Positions 33,978-44,865 of a stretch of DNA of 64,000 bases are shown one piece after another. This DNA is from Aureisphaera galaxeae (GTDB lineage: Bacteria; Bacteroidota; Bacteroidia; Flavobacteriales; Flavobacteriaceae), in the NCBI RefSeq assembly GCF_028561275.1, contig NZ_JAQQTF010000019.1:124001-188000 (forward strand), read 5' to 3'. A model generated the notes under the pieces. The model did no database searches. It was not told where the DNA came from and saw only the letters and a program-made list of their open reading frames with translations. Within the stretch, counting starts at the first letter, position 1. Every line of letters begins with the position of its first letter. A program made the translations under genes and the position numbers.

Positions 33978-36377
33978 TTAATAATTGATTTTAAGGTTTA
34001 ATAAAATATTGCGTCCTAGATCATCCGCATAAAACCGGAATAGATTTAAGTAATTTCTGTACGATTCATTCAGTAGATTTTCTACAGACAGTCCAAGGAC
34101 AAGTTTGCTTTTGTTTTTTATTGTGAATGGATATTCAGCACTAAAATTCAGTAGAAAATATCCATCGGGTGGTGTGCTTATATCTAACAATTCAATACTG
34201 TCGGTTTCAGGTATAAACACATCATAATTGTTGTTAGGGAATTCATTTTGCCTAAATGTATAGGTGCCTCCCAATGCCATTTTTAAGTTGTTTAGGCTCG
34301 GATTTTCATACGTTAACCTATTGGCGAATCGGGTTGCAGGTATGTTGATTAAAGGTTGGTCGTTATCAACTTCATACGCTTTTACGAGCGAAAATTGGCT
34401 TTCCCAGTTTAGATGATCCGTAAGAGATAAGGAAGTATCTAGATCAACTCCCAAAAAATAGGAGTCGGTTTGGCGATATTCCCAAACTTGGAAATTTCCA
34501 CGGATTGTTTGTTGTATTTCTGTGGGTTCTATGACTACAAAGTCTTCAATAAAATTGGCATATGGATTTAGGGTGAATTGAAACCCATTGAGTTTTCCTT
34601 CAAGAGTCAATGAAAACTTATTCGAAACTTCAGAGTTGAATCGTAAGTCTCCCAGCTCAATTCGGGAAGCAGAATGGTGTAGCCCTTCACTGAATAATTC
34701 AGAAGGGTTAGGAGCCCTGGATGCCAACGCATAATTAAAATATCCCCTAATTTGGTCAGAAAATTCATAGGAAACTCCTGCTGTTGCAGATACGTTTGTG
34801 AAATCAAGTACGGGATTGGTGAGTACTTGAGTCCCTAAATCTTCAACGACCAATTCTGGAAAAAGCTCATCATAGTTTCGCAATTCCCAAAGGGAGGTGC
34901 GATAGAACTTAAATACATCCATGTGCGTATAATCTAGACGAATTCCAGCTTCAACAAGCAATTTGTCGTTTGCCTCATAATCACCAATAGCATAGGCGCC
35001 CATATGATATCTTTCATAATCTGGTATGAGTCGACGTACACCCGTAGATGGGTCTGGAAAATTTTCCTGATAATCACCGACAATACCTGATTTGAAATTA
35101 AATCCATCGGAGAGTCTTGTTTTAAAGTCGATGCCAACGGTATGCGTCTTTAGGTTAAGGTCTACAGAAGGCTTTCCCGCATCATCCCCACGGCGGATAT
35201 CGAATTCCAATCGATCGTTTTGCTGGTAGGTGTAGTGGAAGGCTATATTGGAATGTTCTCCGAAATTCTTATCACCCTTAAGTTTGAATACTTGATGGGT
35301 AACTTCCTGTCGGGGCACATCGATATCATAAGTGAAATCTCTAATGATTAATGGCTCTGAACTGTTAATTGCCATAAATTGGTCCATAGGCCCGCCCAAA
35401 TGAGAAGCTCTTAAAATTCCTATCTTGTTTTTGAAGAAAGAATAGCTCCCTTCCAAACGATAGGTAAATCGATTCACCCCAAAACGAGTGAAAAGGCTTT
35501 TCTCATCTGCCCCAGTATTGCTTAAGACATAATCGGGTGCTTCAAAATCCCCAAAACGCCGTAAAGTTCCTTGTACTTGTCCGAAAAATCCACTCTCAAA
35601 TCCTTTGGTGAGTTGGGAGGTAATAACGCCACCCCTTCCATTAGATCCCAAGGTAAGTAAGGTTTTACCAAACAATGTATCTTTAACAACTACTCGACTG
35701 GGTTCCAAAATAATGGCACCACCAATGGCATCACCACTGTATTGTAATGCAGCGGCATTTTTAATCACAACAACCTTGTCGGATGCATTTATATCGATAT
35801 TTGGGGCATGTTCCACACCCCATTCTTGGTCTTCCAAACGGGTTCCGTTGTTAATGATAGTAACTCTACTACTATGTAAGCCATTAATGATGGGCTTCAC
35901 TATAGTATTACCCGTATTAAGTGAGGATACACCGCTAATTTCATTCAAGGCATCTCCCAATGATTTTCCGCTATTGCGTTCCAAATCTGCATTAGAAAGT
36001 CCTACTTCCTTCACCGAAGTCAACTTATTGTACTGAGAAGTTCCCTGAACGATTACCTCGTTAAGTTCTTCGAGATGGTGTTCCATACGGAAGGTACGTT
36101 CCATGTTCGATCTAAGAACAATGTCTCTTGTTATCGTAGTACATTCGGGGTGAGAAATAGTAAGGGTATAGTTGCCAGAACACAATCTGTTGAACTCGTA
36201 ATACCCTTCTTCATTTGTAATGGCCGTCTTGCTAAGTTCTTTGATGTAAATCATAGCTCCGACATGTGGTGCATTATTATGAAGGTCAATAACCTTACCC
36301 GATAATGTAAAATCACATTGTTGGCCATATGCCGCAAACTGTAAGGCACATGCCAATAAAAAAATACGTAAACGCAT
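33978..36377 (-). CDS. TonB-dependent receptor with carboxypeptidase-like N-terminal domain
   Basis: A 799-residue outer-membrane transporter. Signal peptide MRLRIFLLACALQFAAYGQ; CarboxypepD_reg domain at about 24-105 (LSGKVIDLHNNAPHVGAMIY, TNEEGYYEFNRL); plug at about 110-225 (EVIVQGTSQYNKLTSVKEVG, EHAPNIDINASDKVVVIKNA, ALQYSGDAIGGAIILEP); then a 22-strand barrel ending YADDLGRNILLNLKINY. The plug sequence resembles the ZnuD-like branch used for metal uptake. Upstream is a His/Cys-rich small membrane protein and downstream an acidic lipoprotein, so zinc or another metal is the likely cargo (inferred). Confidence 0.9.
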   Translation of the reverse strand: MRLRIFLLACALQFAAYGQQCDFTLSGKVIDLHNNAPHVGAMIYIKELSKTAITNEEGYYEFNRLCSGNYTLTISHPECTTITRDIVLRSNMERTFRMEHHLEELNEVIVQGTSQYNKLTSVKEVGLSNADLERNSGKSLGDALNEISGVSSLNTGNTIVKPIINGLHSSRVTIINNGTRLEDQEWGVEHAPNIDINASDKVVVIKNAAALQYSGDAIGGAIILEPSRVVVKDTLFGKTLLTLGSNGRGGVITSQLTKGFESGFFGQVQGTLRRFGDFEAPDYVLSNTGADEKSLFTRFGVNRFTYRLEGSYSFFKNKIGILRASHLGGPMDQFMAINSSEPLIIRDFTYDIDVPRQEVTHQVFKLKGDKNFGEHSNIAFHYTYQQNDRLEFDIRRGDDAGKPSVDLNLKTHTVGIDFKTRLSDGFNFKSGIVGDYQENFPDPSTGVRRLIPDYERYHMGAYAIGDYEANDKLLVEAGIRLDYTHMDVFKFYRTSLWELRNYDELFPELVVEDLGTQVLTNPVLDFTNVSATAGVSYEFSDQIRGYFNYALASRAPNPSELFSEGLHHSASRIELGDLRFNSEVSNKFSLTLEGKLNGFQFTLNPYANFIEDFVVIEPTEIQQTIRGNFQVWEYRQTDSYFLGVDLDTSLSLTDHLNWESQFSLVKAYEVDNDQPLINIPATRFANRLTYENPSLNNLKMALGGTYTFRQNEFPNNNYDVFIPETDSIELLDISTPPDGYFLLNFSAEYPFTIKNKSKLVLGLSVENLLNESYRNYLNLFRFYADDLGRNILLNLKINY

Positions 36378-36478
36378 TAATCTCTTTAATTATCCTCTGT
36401 TTAGAATATAACAGTACTCGACTAGGATAAATAGGGGGTTTCGCTTGCTACTTCTAAGTCGAGATTTGATTGGAATAT

Positions 36479-36811
36479 TTAAGAAAGGGAAGGTGGGCCT
36501 CTTAGGAATCTAAAGTTTAAGACGTATGAACTATGAGACGTGTGATAAAAGCTTTCGGGCCCCTCTTCGATGATAGAAGTAGAAAAAACTTCAAAAGTTT
36601 CAAAGGGAGTATGTACCGAAGGCGTAAGTAATACAAAACAAAGGGAACACTCAAAATGACCCTCATGAATATGGGCCGCGGTTTCCTTACAGTTTAGATG
36701 TTCGTCATCCTCACTATGGTTGTGAATTGAGTTTATGACAGTGGGAAGCAACACCAAAAGTACCATGAGCGGTACGATAAATAGGTGCGTGATGTTTTTC
36801 TTCCGAATCAT
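36479..36811 (-). CDS. Small His/Cys-rich membrane or secreted protein upstream of TonB receptor
   Basis: A 110-residue protein. Hydrophobic N-terminal segment (FIVPLMVLLVLLPTVINS), then a candidate metal-binding region HNHSEDDEHLNCKETAAHIH, then HFECSLCFVLL with CxxC spacing. Similar short proteins occur next to metal-type TonB receptors in flavobacteria. It leads the receptor operon (101 bp gap, no terminator seen). Metal sensing, chaperoning or simple Zur-regulated binding are all possible. Confidence 0.7.
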   Translation of the reverse strand: MIRKKNITHLFIVPLMVLLVLLPTVINSIHNHSEDDEHLNCKETAAHIHEGHFECSLCFVLLTPSVHTPFETFEVFSTSIIEEGPESFYHTSHSSYVLNFRFLRGPPSLS

Positions 36812-36821
36812 TTATGGTAGA

Positions 36822-36849
36822 CGTAATTACGGAACCAACCACAAATGTA
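36822..36849 (-). promoter_or_regulatory. Promoter and palindrome of TonB-receptor operon
   Basis: On the minus strand TACATTTG (36842-36849) matches TAnnTTTG. Ten bases downstream lies the perfect 10-bp palindrome CGTAATTACG (36822-36831), at about +5 to +15, where a repressor such as a Fur/Zur family protein could block transcription. The start codon is at 36811. Confidence 0.5.
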
Positions 36850-36984
36850 AGCTATTTTCGCTAATTGACATCGTAAAATCTCATAAGGTGGGCCTCTGGG
36901 ATGGTCTAAGCATTCAATGGAAGGAGGCTTGTATCGCCAACTCGTTAAATTCCGAATAGAACCCCCGATTTATTGCGAATTTCG

Positions 36985-36992
36985 TAAATTTG
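36985..36992 (+). promoter_or_regulatory. -7 element of icmF promoter
   Basis: TAAATTTG fits TAnnTTTG and lies 27 bp before the icmF start codon. No clear -33 element. Confidence 0.45.
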
Positions 36993-37019
36993 CACTTCAA
37001 AATTCAACCTATTTTATCA

Positions 37020-40000
37020 ATGCAGCAACAAGCGCCTTATGTTCCAAAAAATAAAGTAAGAATTGTAACCGCGGCTTCCCTGTTCGATGGTCATGATGCA
37101 GCCATTAATATCATGCGTCGTATCATTCAGGCTACAGGGGTAGAGGTCATTCACTTAGGGCACGACAGAAGTGTAGAGGAAGTGGTAAATACGGCTATTC
37201 AGGAAGATGCCAATGCCATTGCCATGACTTCGTATCAAGGAGGACATAACGAGTACTTTAAGTATATGTACGACTTGCTGCAGGAAAAAGGAGCTAGTCA
37301 TATCAAAATCTTCGGTGGAGGCGGAGGAGTCATCCTTCCTTCAGAAATTGAAGAACTTATGGAATACGGAATCACCCGTATCTATTCTCCAGATGATGGA
37401 CGCGAGATGGGATTGCAGGGAATGATCAACGATTTGGTGCAGCAATCGGACTTTCCGATAGGAGATAACCTAAATGGAGAAGTAGATCGTCTTTCCGAAA
37501 AAGTTCCAGGTGCCATTGCACGTGTTATCTCTTCTGCGGAGAATTTCCCAGATGTGGCCAAGGATACTTTAGACGCTATTCACAAAAAAAATAAAACCAT
37601 CAGCACCCCTGTATTAGGTATCACAGGAACAGGAGGAGCTGGTAAATCTTCTTTGGTCGACGAATTGGTACGCCGATTCCTCATCGATTTCCCTGAGAAG
37701 ACCATCGGACTTATCTCGGTAGATCCTTCCAAACGAAAAACGGGAGGAGCTTTGCTGGGAGACCGTATCCGAATGAACGCAATCAATTCACCACGAGTGT
37801 ATATGCGAAGTTTGGCTACCCGCCAGAGCAATTTGGCCCTTTCCAAATATGTAGCCGAGGCCATTGAAGTATTAAAGGCTGCGGAATACGATCTTATTAT
37901 TCTTGAAACTTCAGGAATAGGACAGAGCGATACCGAAATCTTGGATCATAGCGATGTTTCCTTATATGTAATGACTCCTGAATTTGGTGCTGCAACCCAG
38001 TTGGAAAAAATCGATATGTTGGATTTTGCCGATTTAGTGGCGATCAATAAATTCGACAAAAGAGGTTCTTTGGATGCCCTTCGCGATGTGAAAAAGCAAT
38101 ACATGCGCAATCACAACCTTTGGGATACCCCTCAAGATGATTTACCCGTATACGGAACCATTGCCTCTCAATTCAACGATCCGGGAATGAACCAGCTATA
38201 CAAGGCGATCATGGATGAGTTGGTAGAGAAGACAGAGGCGGATCTTAAAAGTACCTTCGAGAATACCGACGAGATGAGCGAAAAAATATTCGTGATTCCT
38301 CCTGCTCGTACCCGATACCTTTCTGAAATATCCGAAAACAATAGAGCCTATGATGTTCGTGCTACAGAACAAGTTGAAGTAGCCCAAAAGCTCTACGGAA
38401 TCTACAAAACCTTAGAGTCTGCTACCGATACCAAGCTTAGCCTTACTAAGCATGGTATTGACGAAGATGTGTTAAATGCTTCTATTACTGAAGATAATTC
38501 CACCTTGGTCGATTTGCTGAAAAAGGAATTTGACCGTGTGAAGATGAATTTGGATCCCTACAATTGGGAAATCATTACCGGTTGGGACGAAAAGGTGAAT
38601 CGATATAAAAACCCTGTCTATTCCTTCAAGGTACGTGACAAGGAAATTAAAATCGATACCCATACCGAGTCCCTTTCGCATACACAGATTCCAAAAGTGG
38701 CCCTTCCGAAGTATCAGGCTTGGGGTGATTTGTTACGTTGGACCCTACAGGAAAATGTACCTGGAGAATTCCCATTTACCTCAGGATTGTATCCTTTCAA
38801 AAGGACAGGAGAAGATCCTACGAGGATGTTTGCAGGAGAAGGAGGACCAGAACGAACCAATCGCCGTTTCCATTATGTGAGTTTGGGAATGCCAGCGAAG
38901 CGCCTTTCTACAGCTTTCGACAGTGTAACCCTTTATGGAAATGATCCAGGACACCGTCCTGATATTTATGGGAAGATTGGAAACGCAGGAGTTTCCATTT
39001 GCTGTTTAGACGATGCCAAGAAACTGTACTCTGGGTTCGATTTAAGTCACCCAATGACCTCTGTGAGCATGACCATTAATGGTCCGGCCCCTATGTTGCT
39101 TGGTTTCTTCATGAATGCTGCGATCGATCAGAATTGTGAGAAGTACATCAAAGAGCAAGGATTGGAGGCAGAGATCGAAGCCAAGATTGCTAAACTATAT
39201 AAAGGAAAAACCCGTCCACAGTACCAAGGAGATCTTCCTGAAGGAAATGATGGATTGGGATTGATGTTGTTGGGGGTAACAGGAGATCAGGTACTTCCAG
39301 CCGATGTATACGAAAAGATAAAGGCAGAAACCTTAACACAGGTGCGTGGAACTGTTCAGGCAGATATCCTAAAGGAAGACCAAGCACAAAACACTTGTAT
39401 TTTCTCTACGGAATTCGCCCTGCGACTCATGGGAGATGTGCAGGAGTATTTCATTCAGCAGCAAGTACGAAACTTCTATTCGGTTTCAATTAGTGGATAT
39501 CACATTGCCGAAGCTGGAGCCAATCCTATTACCCAATTGGCATTTACCTTGGCCAACGGATTCACCTATGTGGAGTACTACTTGAGCCGCGGAATGGACA
39601 TCAATAAATTTGGACCTAACCTTTCGTTTTTCTTTAGTAATGGAATCGATCCAGAATATTCGGTGATTGGTCGTGTTGCCAGAAGAATCTGGTCCAAAGC
39701 CTTGAAACACAAATACGGTGCGAATCCAAGGGCACAAATGCTGAAATATCACATTCAGACCTCCGGGCGTTCCTTGCATGCACAGGAGATCGATTTCAAC
39801 GATATTAGAACTACTTTACAGGCATTGTATGCGATCTACGATAACTGTAATTCACTACATACCAATGCTTATGATGAAGCCATTACTACACCTACCGAAG
39901 AAAGTGTACGTCGTGCGATGGCGATTCAGTTAATCATCAATAAGGAATTGGGATTGGCGAAGAACGAGAATCCGATCCAAGGATCCTTCATCATCGAAGA

Positions 40001-40445
40001 GTTGACCGACTTGGTAGAAGAAGCCGTATTGGAGGAATTCGATCGCATCACCGAACGTGGTGGTGTATTGGGCGCCATGGAAACTATGTACCAGCGCAGT
40101 AAGATTCAGGAAGAGAGTTTATACTACGAAACCTTGAAGCACACGGGTGAATTCCCTATCATTGGTGTGAATACTTTCTTAAGCAGTAAAGGGTCACCTA
40201 CGGTATTACCAGCTGAGGTAATTCGTGCCACCGAAGAGGAGAAACAGTACCAAATTGAAGTGGTAGAGGGCCTTAATACGCATCACGAGACAAAAGTTGC
40301 TGATTTGTTGAAAGACCTTCAGAAGAAGTCGATCAATAATCAGAACATTTTTGAAGCTTTGATGGAGGTTTGTAAATATGCTTCTTTGGGTCAGATCACC
40401 AATGCGTTGTTCGAAGTAGGAGGGCAGTATCGTCGTAATATGTAA
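37020..40445 (+). CDS. icmF: Fused isobutyryl-CoA mutase (IcmF-type, B12-dependent)
   Basis: A 1141-residue fusion. Residues about 8-140 are the cobalamin-binding domain ([13 protein letters not shown] with the B12-ligand His; [13 protein letters not shown]). Residues about 195-420 are a MeaB-like G-protein chaperone (P-loop [25 protein letters not shown]). The rest is the mutase barrel ([59 protein letters not shown]). The B12-GTPase-mutase order is that of IcmF, which interconverts isobutyryl- and n-butyryl-CoA and related branched acyl-CoAs. The ATG at 37020 is chosen over one 30 bp upstream that overlaps the -7 element. Substrate preference is inferred. Confidence 0.92.
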   Translation: MQQQAPYVPKNKVRIVTAASLFDGHDAAINIMRRIIQATGVEVIHLGHDRSVEEVVNTAIQEDANAIAMTSYQGGHNEYFKYMYDLLQEKGASHIKIFGGGGGVILPSEIEELMEYGITRIYSPDDGREMGLQGMINDLVQQSDFPIGDNLNGEVDRLSEKVPGAIARVISSAENFPDVAKDTLDAIHKKNKTISTPVLGITGTGGAGKSSLVDELVRRFLIDFPEKTIGLISVDPSKRKTGGALLGDRIRMNAINSPRVYMRSLATRQSNLALSKYVAEAIEVLKAAEYDLIILETSGIGQSDTEILDHSDVSLYVMTPEFGAATQLEKIDMLDFADLVAINKFDKRGSLDALRDVKKQYMRNHNLWDTPQDDLPVYGTIASQFNDPGMNQLYKAIMDELVEKTEADLKSTFENTDEMSEKIFVIPPARTRYLSEISENNRAYDVRATEQVEVAQKLYGIYKTLESATDTKLSLTKHGIDEDVLNASITEDNSTLVDLLKKEFDRVKMNLDPYNWEIITGWDEKVNRYKNPVYSFKVRDKEIKIDTHTESLSHTQIPKVALPKYQAWGDLLRWTLQENVPGEFPFTSGLYPFKRTGEDPTRMFAGEGGPERTNRRFHYVSLGMPAKRLSTAFDSVTLYGNDPGHRPDIYGKIGNAGVSICCLDDAKKLYSGFDLSHPMTSVSMTINGPAPMLLGFFMNAAIDQNCEKYIKEQGLEAEIEAKIAKLYKGKTRPQYQGDLPEGNDGLGLMLLGVTGDQVLPADVYEKIKAETLTQVRGTVQADILKEDQAQNTCIFSTEFALRLMGDVQEYFIQQQVRNFYSVSISGYHIAEAGANPITQLAFTLANGFTYVEYYLSRGMDINKFGPNLSFFFSNGIDPEYSVIGRVARRIWSKALKHKYGANPRAQMLKYHIQTSGRSLHAQEIDFNDIRTTLQALYAIYDNCNSLHTNAYDEAITTPTEESVRRAMAIQLIINKELGLAKNENPIQGSFIIEELTDLVEEAVLEEFDRITERGGVLGAMETMYQRSKIQEESLYYETLKHTGEFPIIGVNTFLSSKGSPTVLPAEVIRATEEEKQYQIEVVEGLNTHHETKVADLLKDLQKKSINNQNIFEALMEVCKYASLGQITNALFEVGGQYRRNM

Positions 40446-40522
40446 GGCTGTTCCCAGTCCTCTTTTATTTGCAATTATCTGAAGAAATTTTCGATTATCT
40501 TTAGCTATTCAGTTACTGAATT

Positions 40523-41629
40523 GTGCACACGATAATCGAATATACTGTTACCGCTGTGGTTTGTTTAATCACGGCCGTGGTCATTCAGCGAATTTTCATC
40601 AAAGAAAAACGGCGCAGGGATACCACCTCCGAGATTCAGGGAATTAAATGGTTTGGACTGGCCATTTTCGCTTGGGGTGTAGGTGCATTGGTGAATGCCA
40701 TATTAACCATAGGTTTGGGATGGCAGGCGGTTAGCAAGTTTATTATTTACTGGGGCGTATGTATCTCTTTGGCCAATTCCTTGTTTATCATTCTTTCACT
40801 TCCTTCTATTGAACATGCAAAGAAACGCAGCCCACTGGTGCGCCTTGTGAACCGTTTTAGTGTAAAAGAGTTTATAGGGCTTTATGCGGTGGTGTTGGGA
40901 ATGATTGCTTTTGTCTTTGTGGCAACATCCTACAATAATGAAAGCATCAGTAATAATTTTATTTGGTTAATAGACATTCCGATTTCTATTTTGGTAGCCT
41001 TTTCTTTGTTATATGAGTTGAACAATGCGTTCTCTTCCCGGAACATGCGATTTATGTACTTACCTACCGTGGTATTGTTCCTGTTGATTCTTGTAGCTGT
41101 TACCCACCGTATTATTCCTCAGGATAGGGCCCTGGAGGTGATCAATCAGGATTTTTGGGCACAGATAGGAAGTATGACGGCCATTTCTTTTAAGTTCCTG
41201 TTTATTTTACTGTTTTCTATTTTGCTCTACAGTTGGAAATTTCTCACCGAAAAGGAACAACAACAGTCCTTGGCTCAAAAGCTGGAAGAAGAAAATCAGG
41301 CTTTGGGAGCCACTATAGAAAGGTTGGATTTGGCCAATGAAAGCCATTTGGATACTATAAAAACATTAAAAAAAGAACTGAAGGCTTTACAGGATGCCAA
41401 CAAAGTTGAACTTTCGCTACGCCAGAAAGAGGTTTTGGGAAATTTAGCCTCCTATGGAAATGATAAGTCCTATAACGAACTTGCCGAGGCTATGCATATT
41501 AGTGTGGATGGTCTTCAAACTCATATTCATCAGATAAAGAAAATACTGAATATAAGTGGAGCCCAGGGTAAAGAACAATTAATTGCCTTTGCCAAAGAGC
41601 ATGGTCTGGAAGACTATGCCACCCTTTAA
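40523..41629 (+). CDS. Membrane-anchored LuxR-type HTH regulator
   Basis: A 368-residue protein from a GTG start. It has seven predicted transmembrane helices in residues 1-240. A coiled coil of about 50 residues follows (KEQQQSLAQKLEEENQALGA, LDTIKTLKKELKALQDANK). A C-terminal GerE/LuxR helix-turn-helix ends it (LSLRQKEVLGNLASYGNDKS, YNELAEAMHISVDGLQTHIH). It has no receiver or kinase domain, so the membrane part is probably the sensor. It is 78 bp after icmF on the same strand. The gene is unlike classical one-component regulators because DNA would have to be bound at the membrane. Confidence 0.8.
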   Translation: MHTIIEYTVTAVVCLITAVVIQRIFIKEKRRRDTTSEIQGIKWFGLAIFAWGVGALVNAILTIGLGWQAVSKFIIYWGVCISLANSLFIILSLPSIEHAKKRSPLVRLVNRFSVKEFIGLYAVVLGMIAFVFVATSYNNESISNNFIWLIDIPISILVAFSLLYELNNAFSSRNMRFMYLPTVVLFLLILVAVTHRIIPQDRALEVINQDFWAQIGSMTAISFKFLFILLFSILLYSWKFLTEKEQQQSLAQKLEEENQALGATIERLDLANESHLDTIKTLKKELKALQDANKVELSLRQKEVLGNLASYGNDKSYNELAEAMHISVDGLQTHIHQIKKILNISGAQGKEQLIAFAKEHGLEDYATL

Positions 41630-41733
41630 AACCACTGTTTTTACTATGGTTAACCATGGTGCTTTCTATTTTTAAGCAATGAGTAACCTTTTACGGTGTT
41701 CGCTTTTACTACACTTTTGGGAAAAAGATTTAT

Positions 41734-43284
41734 ATGCACATTTTCCTAAGTTCCCAACAAACATTCGATCAAAAAATAAACGAGCAGTTCAGTGAAGCCA
41801 CAAGTTGGTTTACCAATGCAATCTTCGCGGAAATTCCCCTGACGGATACCACCGGAATCCCATGGGTATTAATTGTATTACTATTGGGAGCAGGGTATTT
41901 CACCGCGTATTTTAAAGGGATTAACATTAGAGGTTTTATTACTGCGATTAGGGTGGTACGCGGTAAGTACGATGCGTTGGAAGAAGGTGGAAAAGTTTCT
42001 GTCTTATCTTCAGATCACTACCGTGATGAAGATCATCCAGCGACCATTCGGGTTGAAGGGGAGGGAGAGGTGAGCCATTTTCAGGCATTAACCGCAGCGG
42101 TATCTGCGACTGTAGGGCTGGGGAACATTGCTGGGGTGGCTATAGCACTTTCCATAGGGGGTGCAGGGGCCACTTTGTGGATGGTTTTGGTGGGTGTTCT
42201 CGGCATGGCCTCTAAGTTTGTAGAGTGCACCTTGGGAGTAAAGTATAGGGAGTCCGATGCCAACGGGACCATTTTTGGAGGCCCGATGTACTATTTAAAA
42301 AATGGGCTCAAAGAGAAGAACTTAGCCGGACTGGGAAAGGTCCTGGCAATAGTGTTTTCCATCATGTGTATAGGAGGGTCCTTTGGCGGAGGAAATATGT
42401 TTCAAGTAAACCAAGCATTTAAACTATTTGAACATGTAACTGGCGGGCAAGGTAGTTTCATACATGGAAAAGGATGGTTGTTCGGTTTGGTTATGGCCAT
42501 ATTGGTGGGAGTCGTTATTATAGGCGGAATCAAGAAAATAGCCAAGGTAACAGACAAAGTGGTTCCTGTTATGGTGGTTATTTATTTATTGGCCGTGCTC
42601 ACCATTTTGGGTATAAATTTTAGTGAAATCCCAAGTGCGCTTAAGTCGATATGGGATGGTGCTTTTAATCCGCAAGGAATTACCGGTGGATTTGTAGGAG
42701 TGCTTATACAAGGTTTTCGTAGAGCAGCCTTTAGCAACGAAGCTGGGATAGGGAGTTCGGCCATTGCACATAGTGCTGTAAAAACAAAATATCCCGCGAG
42801 TGAAGGATTGGTTGCACTCCTTGAACCTTTTATAGATACGGTGATGGTATGCACCATGACTGCTTTAGCATTAATCATCACGGGTCAAATTACCACGGGG
42901 GTTGTACTTAGTGATGAGGAAGGGGTTTTGCTTACTGCGGCAGCCCTAGAAAGTGGAGTTTCTTGGTTTCCCTATGTATTGTCGGTCGCCGTAATTCTCT
43001 TTGCTTTTTCTTCCATGATTTCATGGTCTTATTACGGTTATCAGGCTTGGAGTTATTTGTTTGGGAATAGTAAGAAAAAGGAATACACTTATAAATTAAT
43101 CTTCTGCATGTTTACCGTTGTGGGTGCCGCTATTACATTGGGATCTGTCACTCTTTTTAGCGATGCTATGATCTTTGCCATGTTGGTTCCCAATATGATT
43201 GGTCTTTATCTACTGAGAGCCAAAGTTGGGGAAGAACTAAAAAGGTACATGAAGTTGATTCGGAAATTCGAATCCCGAATTTAA
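41734..43284 (+). CDS. Alanine:cation symporter (AGCS family)
   Basis: A 516-residue, ten- to twelve-helix transporter that imports alanine or glycine with Na+ or H+. Family blocks: GEGEVSHFQALTAAVSATVG, LGNIAGVAIALSIGGAGATL, GMASKFVECTLGVKYRE, FGGPMYYLKNGL and RRAAFSNEAGIGSSAIAHSA. Its last codons (KRYMKLIRKFESRI) recur in degraded form at 44763-44802, in front of the second esterase copy. Confidence 0.94.
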   Translation: MHIFLSSQQTFDQKINEQFSEATSWFTNAIFAEIPLTDTTGIPWVLIVLLLGAGYFTAYFKGINIRGFITAIRVVRGKYDALEEGGKVSVLSSDHYRDEDHPATIRVEGEGEVSHFQALTAAVSATVGLGNIAGVAIALSIGGAGATLWMVLVGVLGMASKFVECTLGVKYRESDANGTIFGGPMYYLKNGLKEKNLAGLGKVLAIVFSIMCIGGSFGGGNMFQVNQAFKLFEHVTGGQGSFIHGKGWLFGLVMAILVGVVIIGGIKKIAKVTDKVVPVMVVIYLLAVLTILGINFSEIPSALKSIWDGAFNPQGITGGFVGVLIQGFRRAAFSNEAGIGSSAIAHSAVKTKYPASEGLVALLEPFIDTVMVCTMTALALIITGQITTGVVLSDEEGVLLTAAALESGVSWFPYVLSVAVILFAFSSMISWSYYGYQAWSYLFGNSKKKEYTYKLIFCMFTVVGAAITLGSVTLFSDAMIFAMLVPNMIGLYLLRAKVGEELKRYMKLIRKFESRI

Positions 43285-43349
43285 GAAGTAAGCCAACTAG
43301 TTAGTTAATTAACATTTTTTTATATTACGAATGGGCTACTTTAGGTCTT
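43246..43349 (+). repeat. Tandem duplication, left flank copy
   Basis: From TACATGAAGTTG in the symporter's 3' end through GAATTTAAGAAGTAAG and CAACTAG, this stretch is repeated at 44763-44865, offset about 1517 bp. It marks the left end of the duplicated unit that includes the esterase gene. Confidence 0.8.
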
Positions 43350-44741
43350 ATGCTATTGATGAAAAGAATTATGGTAGTCGCCCTATTATTTTTGGGCTTG
43401 TCGGGTGTATTTGCCCAAAAAACAGTTTTTGAGAAAGAAAAGGTAATAGATTCCATTTCGGTACCCGGAACAGAGGAAACCTTTGCGTTGTATTTGCCGT
43501 CCTCTTATGAGCCAAACACCTTATCTTCCGTCATCTTTATTTTTGAACCAACAGCGCGTGGGAAATTTGGCGTAGAGCAATTTATACAAGCTTCGGAACG
43601 CTATAACCATATCTTAGTATCTTCTAATTTCACACAAAATTTTAATAAGGACAATTTCGATGTCATCAACAGGCTTTTCGATACAGTTTTTAGCACATTT
43701 TCTATTGATGAAAAGCAGATATATACGGCTGGTTTTTCAGGAGGTTCTCGATTGGCAACTACGGTTGCAGTACTAACGAACCAAATAGAAGGCGTCATTG
43801 GCTGTGGTGCCGGTTTTTCCCCTAATGCACCAGAAACACCCAATCCATCTCATACGTTTTCTTATGTAGGCCTCGTGGGGACTCTAGATATGAACTATCA
43901 TGAAATGTATAATGCTACAGCCTATTTAGGAAGGATTAATTTAGAAAATGAATTGTTTACCAATGGAGATCCGCACAAATGGCCAGAACCCAAACAATTA
44001 TCAAAAGCCATTGGTTTTCTAGAATTACAAGCCTATAAAAAAAACAGAAAGCCTAAAAGCAAGGCGATAATTAAGAGCTTATATGAAGAATGGTACAGAG
44101 ATGGACAAGAAGCCGAGAATAGAGGAGAGTGCTCTAAGGCAGTGGAGGTTTATGAACGGCTTAGGCGTAATTTTTCACGATACTATGATTTAGACTCTAT
44201 AACAGCAAAGATTAAGTCATTGCGAAGCAAAGAGTCTTTCAAAACAGAAGAGAAATTAAGAGCCGATATCCAGACGGAGGAGGATAAGGTGAAAAATGTG
44301 TTTTTAGATCGAATAAAAAAGGAACTCAATGCAGTATCACAATCTACAAGATTCAAGTGGTGGAAAAAGGAACTTGAAAAATTCAGAAAAAAATATTCCG
44401 AGTCAGATAAATTGGTATTAAGGGAATTAGGAGCCCGAATAGAAAATATGTTATTCGTTGCTGTTGTGGAAAATGCCCAAGTAGGTTTACGTGATAAGAA
44501 TATGAAAAAAGCCCTCTATTGCCATCATTTATTGGAGACCATGCAACCTGAAAAAGTATATCCACAGTTTCTATTGGCTAAGGATTATGCCTTAGCTAAT
44601 AACAAGGAGAAAATGTTTGAACACCTTTATTTAGCAAAGGAAAAAGGACTTACCAAAAGAAAGTATATTGAGAATGAAGAGGCTTTCCAAGCGTATAAGA
44701 ACGATCCCGAATTTATCGAATTTTTAAAAGGACTCAACTAA
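43350..44741 (+). CDS. Secreted alpha/beta-hydrolase (esterase-like) with helical repeat tail, copy 1
   Basis: A 463-residue secreted protein; signal peptide KRIMVVALLFLGLSGVFAQ (start at 43350 or the Met at 43359). Residues about 35-200 are an alpha/beta hydrolase of the PHB-depolymerase/esterase type: EETFALYLPSSYEPNTLSSV and nucleophile elbow YTAGFSGGSR (Ser in GFSGG). The remainder is helical, Lys/Glu-rich, with TPR-like pairs (SKAVEVYERLRRNFSRYYDL, YPQFLLAKDYALANNKEKMF). The substrate is unknown. It is about as long as and collinear with the next gene, its tandem duplicate. Confidence 0.8.
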   Translation: MLLMKRIMVVALLFLGLSGVFAQKTVFEKEKVIDSISVPGTEETFALYLPSSYEPNTLSSVIFIFEPTARGKFGVEQFIQASERYNHILVSSNFTQNFNKDNFDVINRLFDTVFSTFSIDEKQIYTAGFSGGSRLATTVAVLTNQIEGVIGCGAGFSPNAPETPNPSHTFSYVGLVGTLDMNYHEMYNATAYLGRINLENELFTNGDPHKWPEPKQLSKAIGFLELQAYKKNRKPKSKAIIKSLYEEWYRDGQEAENRGECSKAVEVYERLRRNFSRYYDLDSITAKIKSLRSKESFKTEEKLRADIQTEEDKVKNVFLDRIKKELNAVSQSTRFKWWKKELEKFRKKYSESDKLVLRELGARIENMLFVAVVENAQVGLRDKNMKKALYCHHLLETMQPEKVYPQFLLAKDYALANNKEKMFEHLYLAKEKGLTKRKYIENEEAFQAYKNDPEFIEFLKGLN

Positions 44742-44762
44742 GAATTGTTAAGTAAGTGACCA

Positions 44763-44865
44763 TACATGAAGTTGCTTAGAAAGTTTGAATCTGGAATTTA
44801 AGAAGTAAGTCAACTAGATAGGTAACTAGTGATTGTTTCTAGCATAAATATAGTACTTTGGTTCT
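44763..44865 (+). repeat. Tandem duplication scar: copy of symporter 3' end between the two esterase genes
   Basis: Reads TACATGAAGTTG, then AAGTTTGAATCTGGAATTTAAG and CAACTAG, matching the symporter's last codons, stop and downstream DNA (43246 on) with about 80 percent identity by eye. It is non-coding here. It proves that the duplication unit began inside the symporter gene. Confidence 0.8.
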
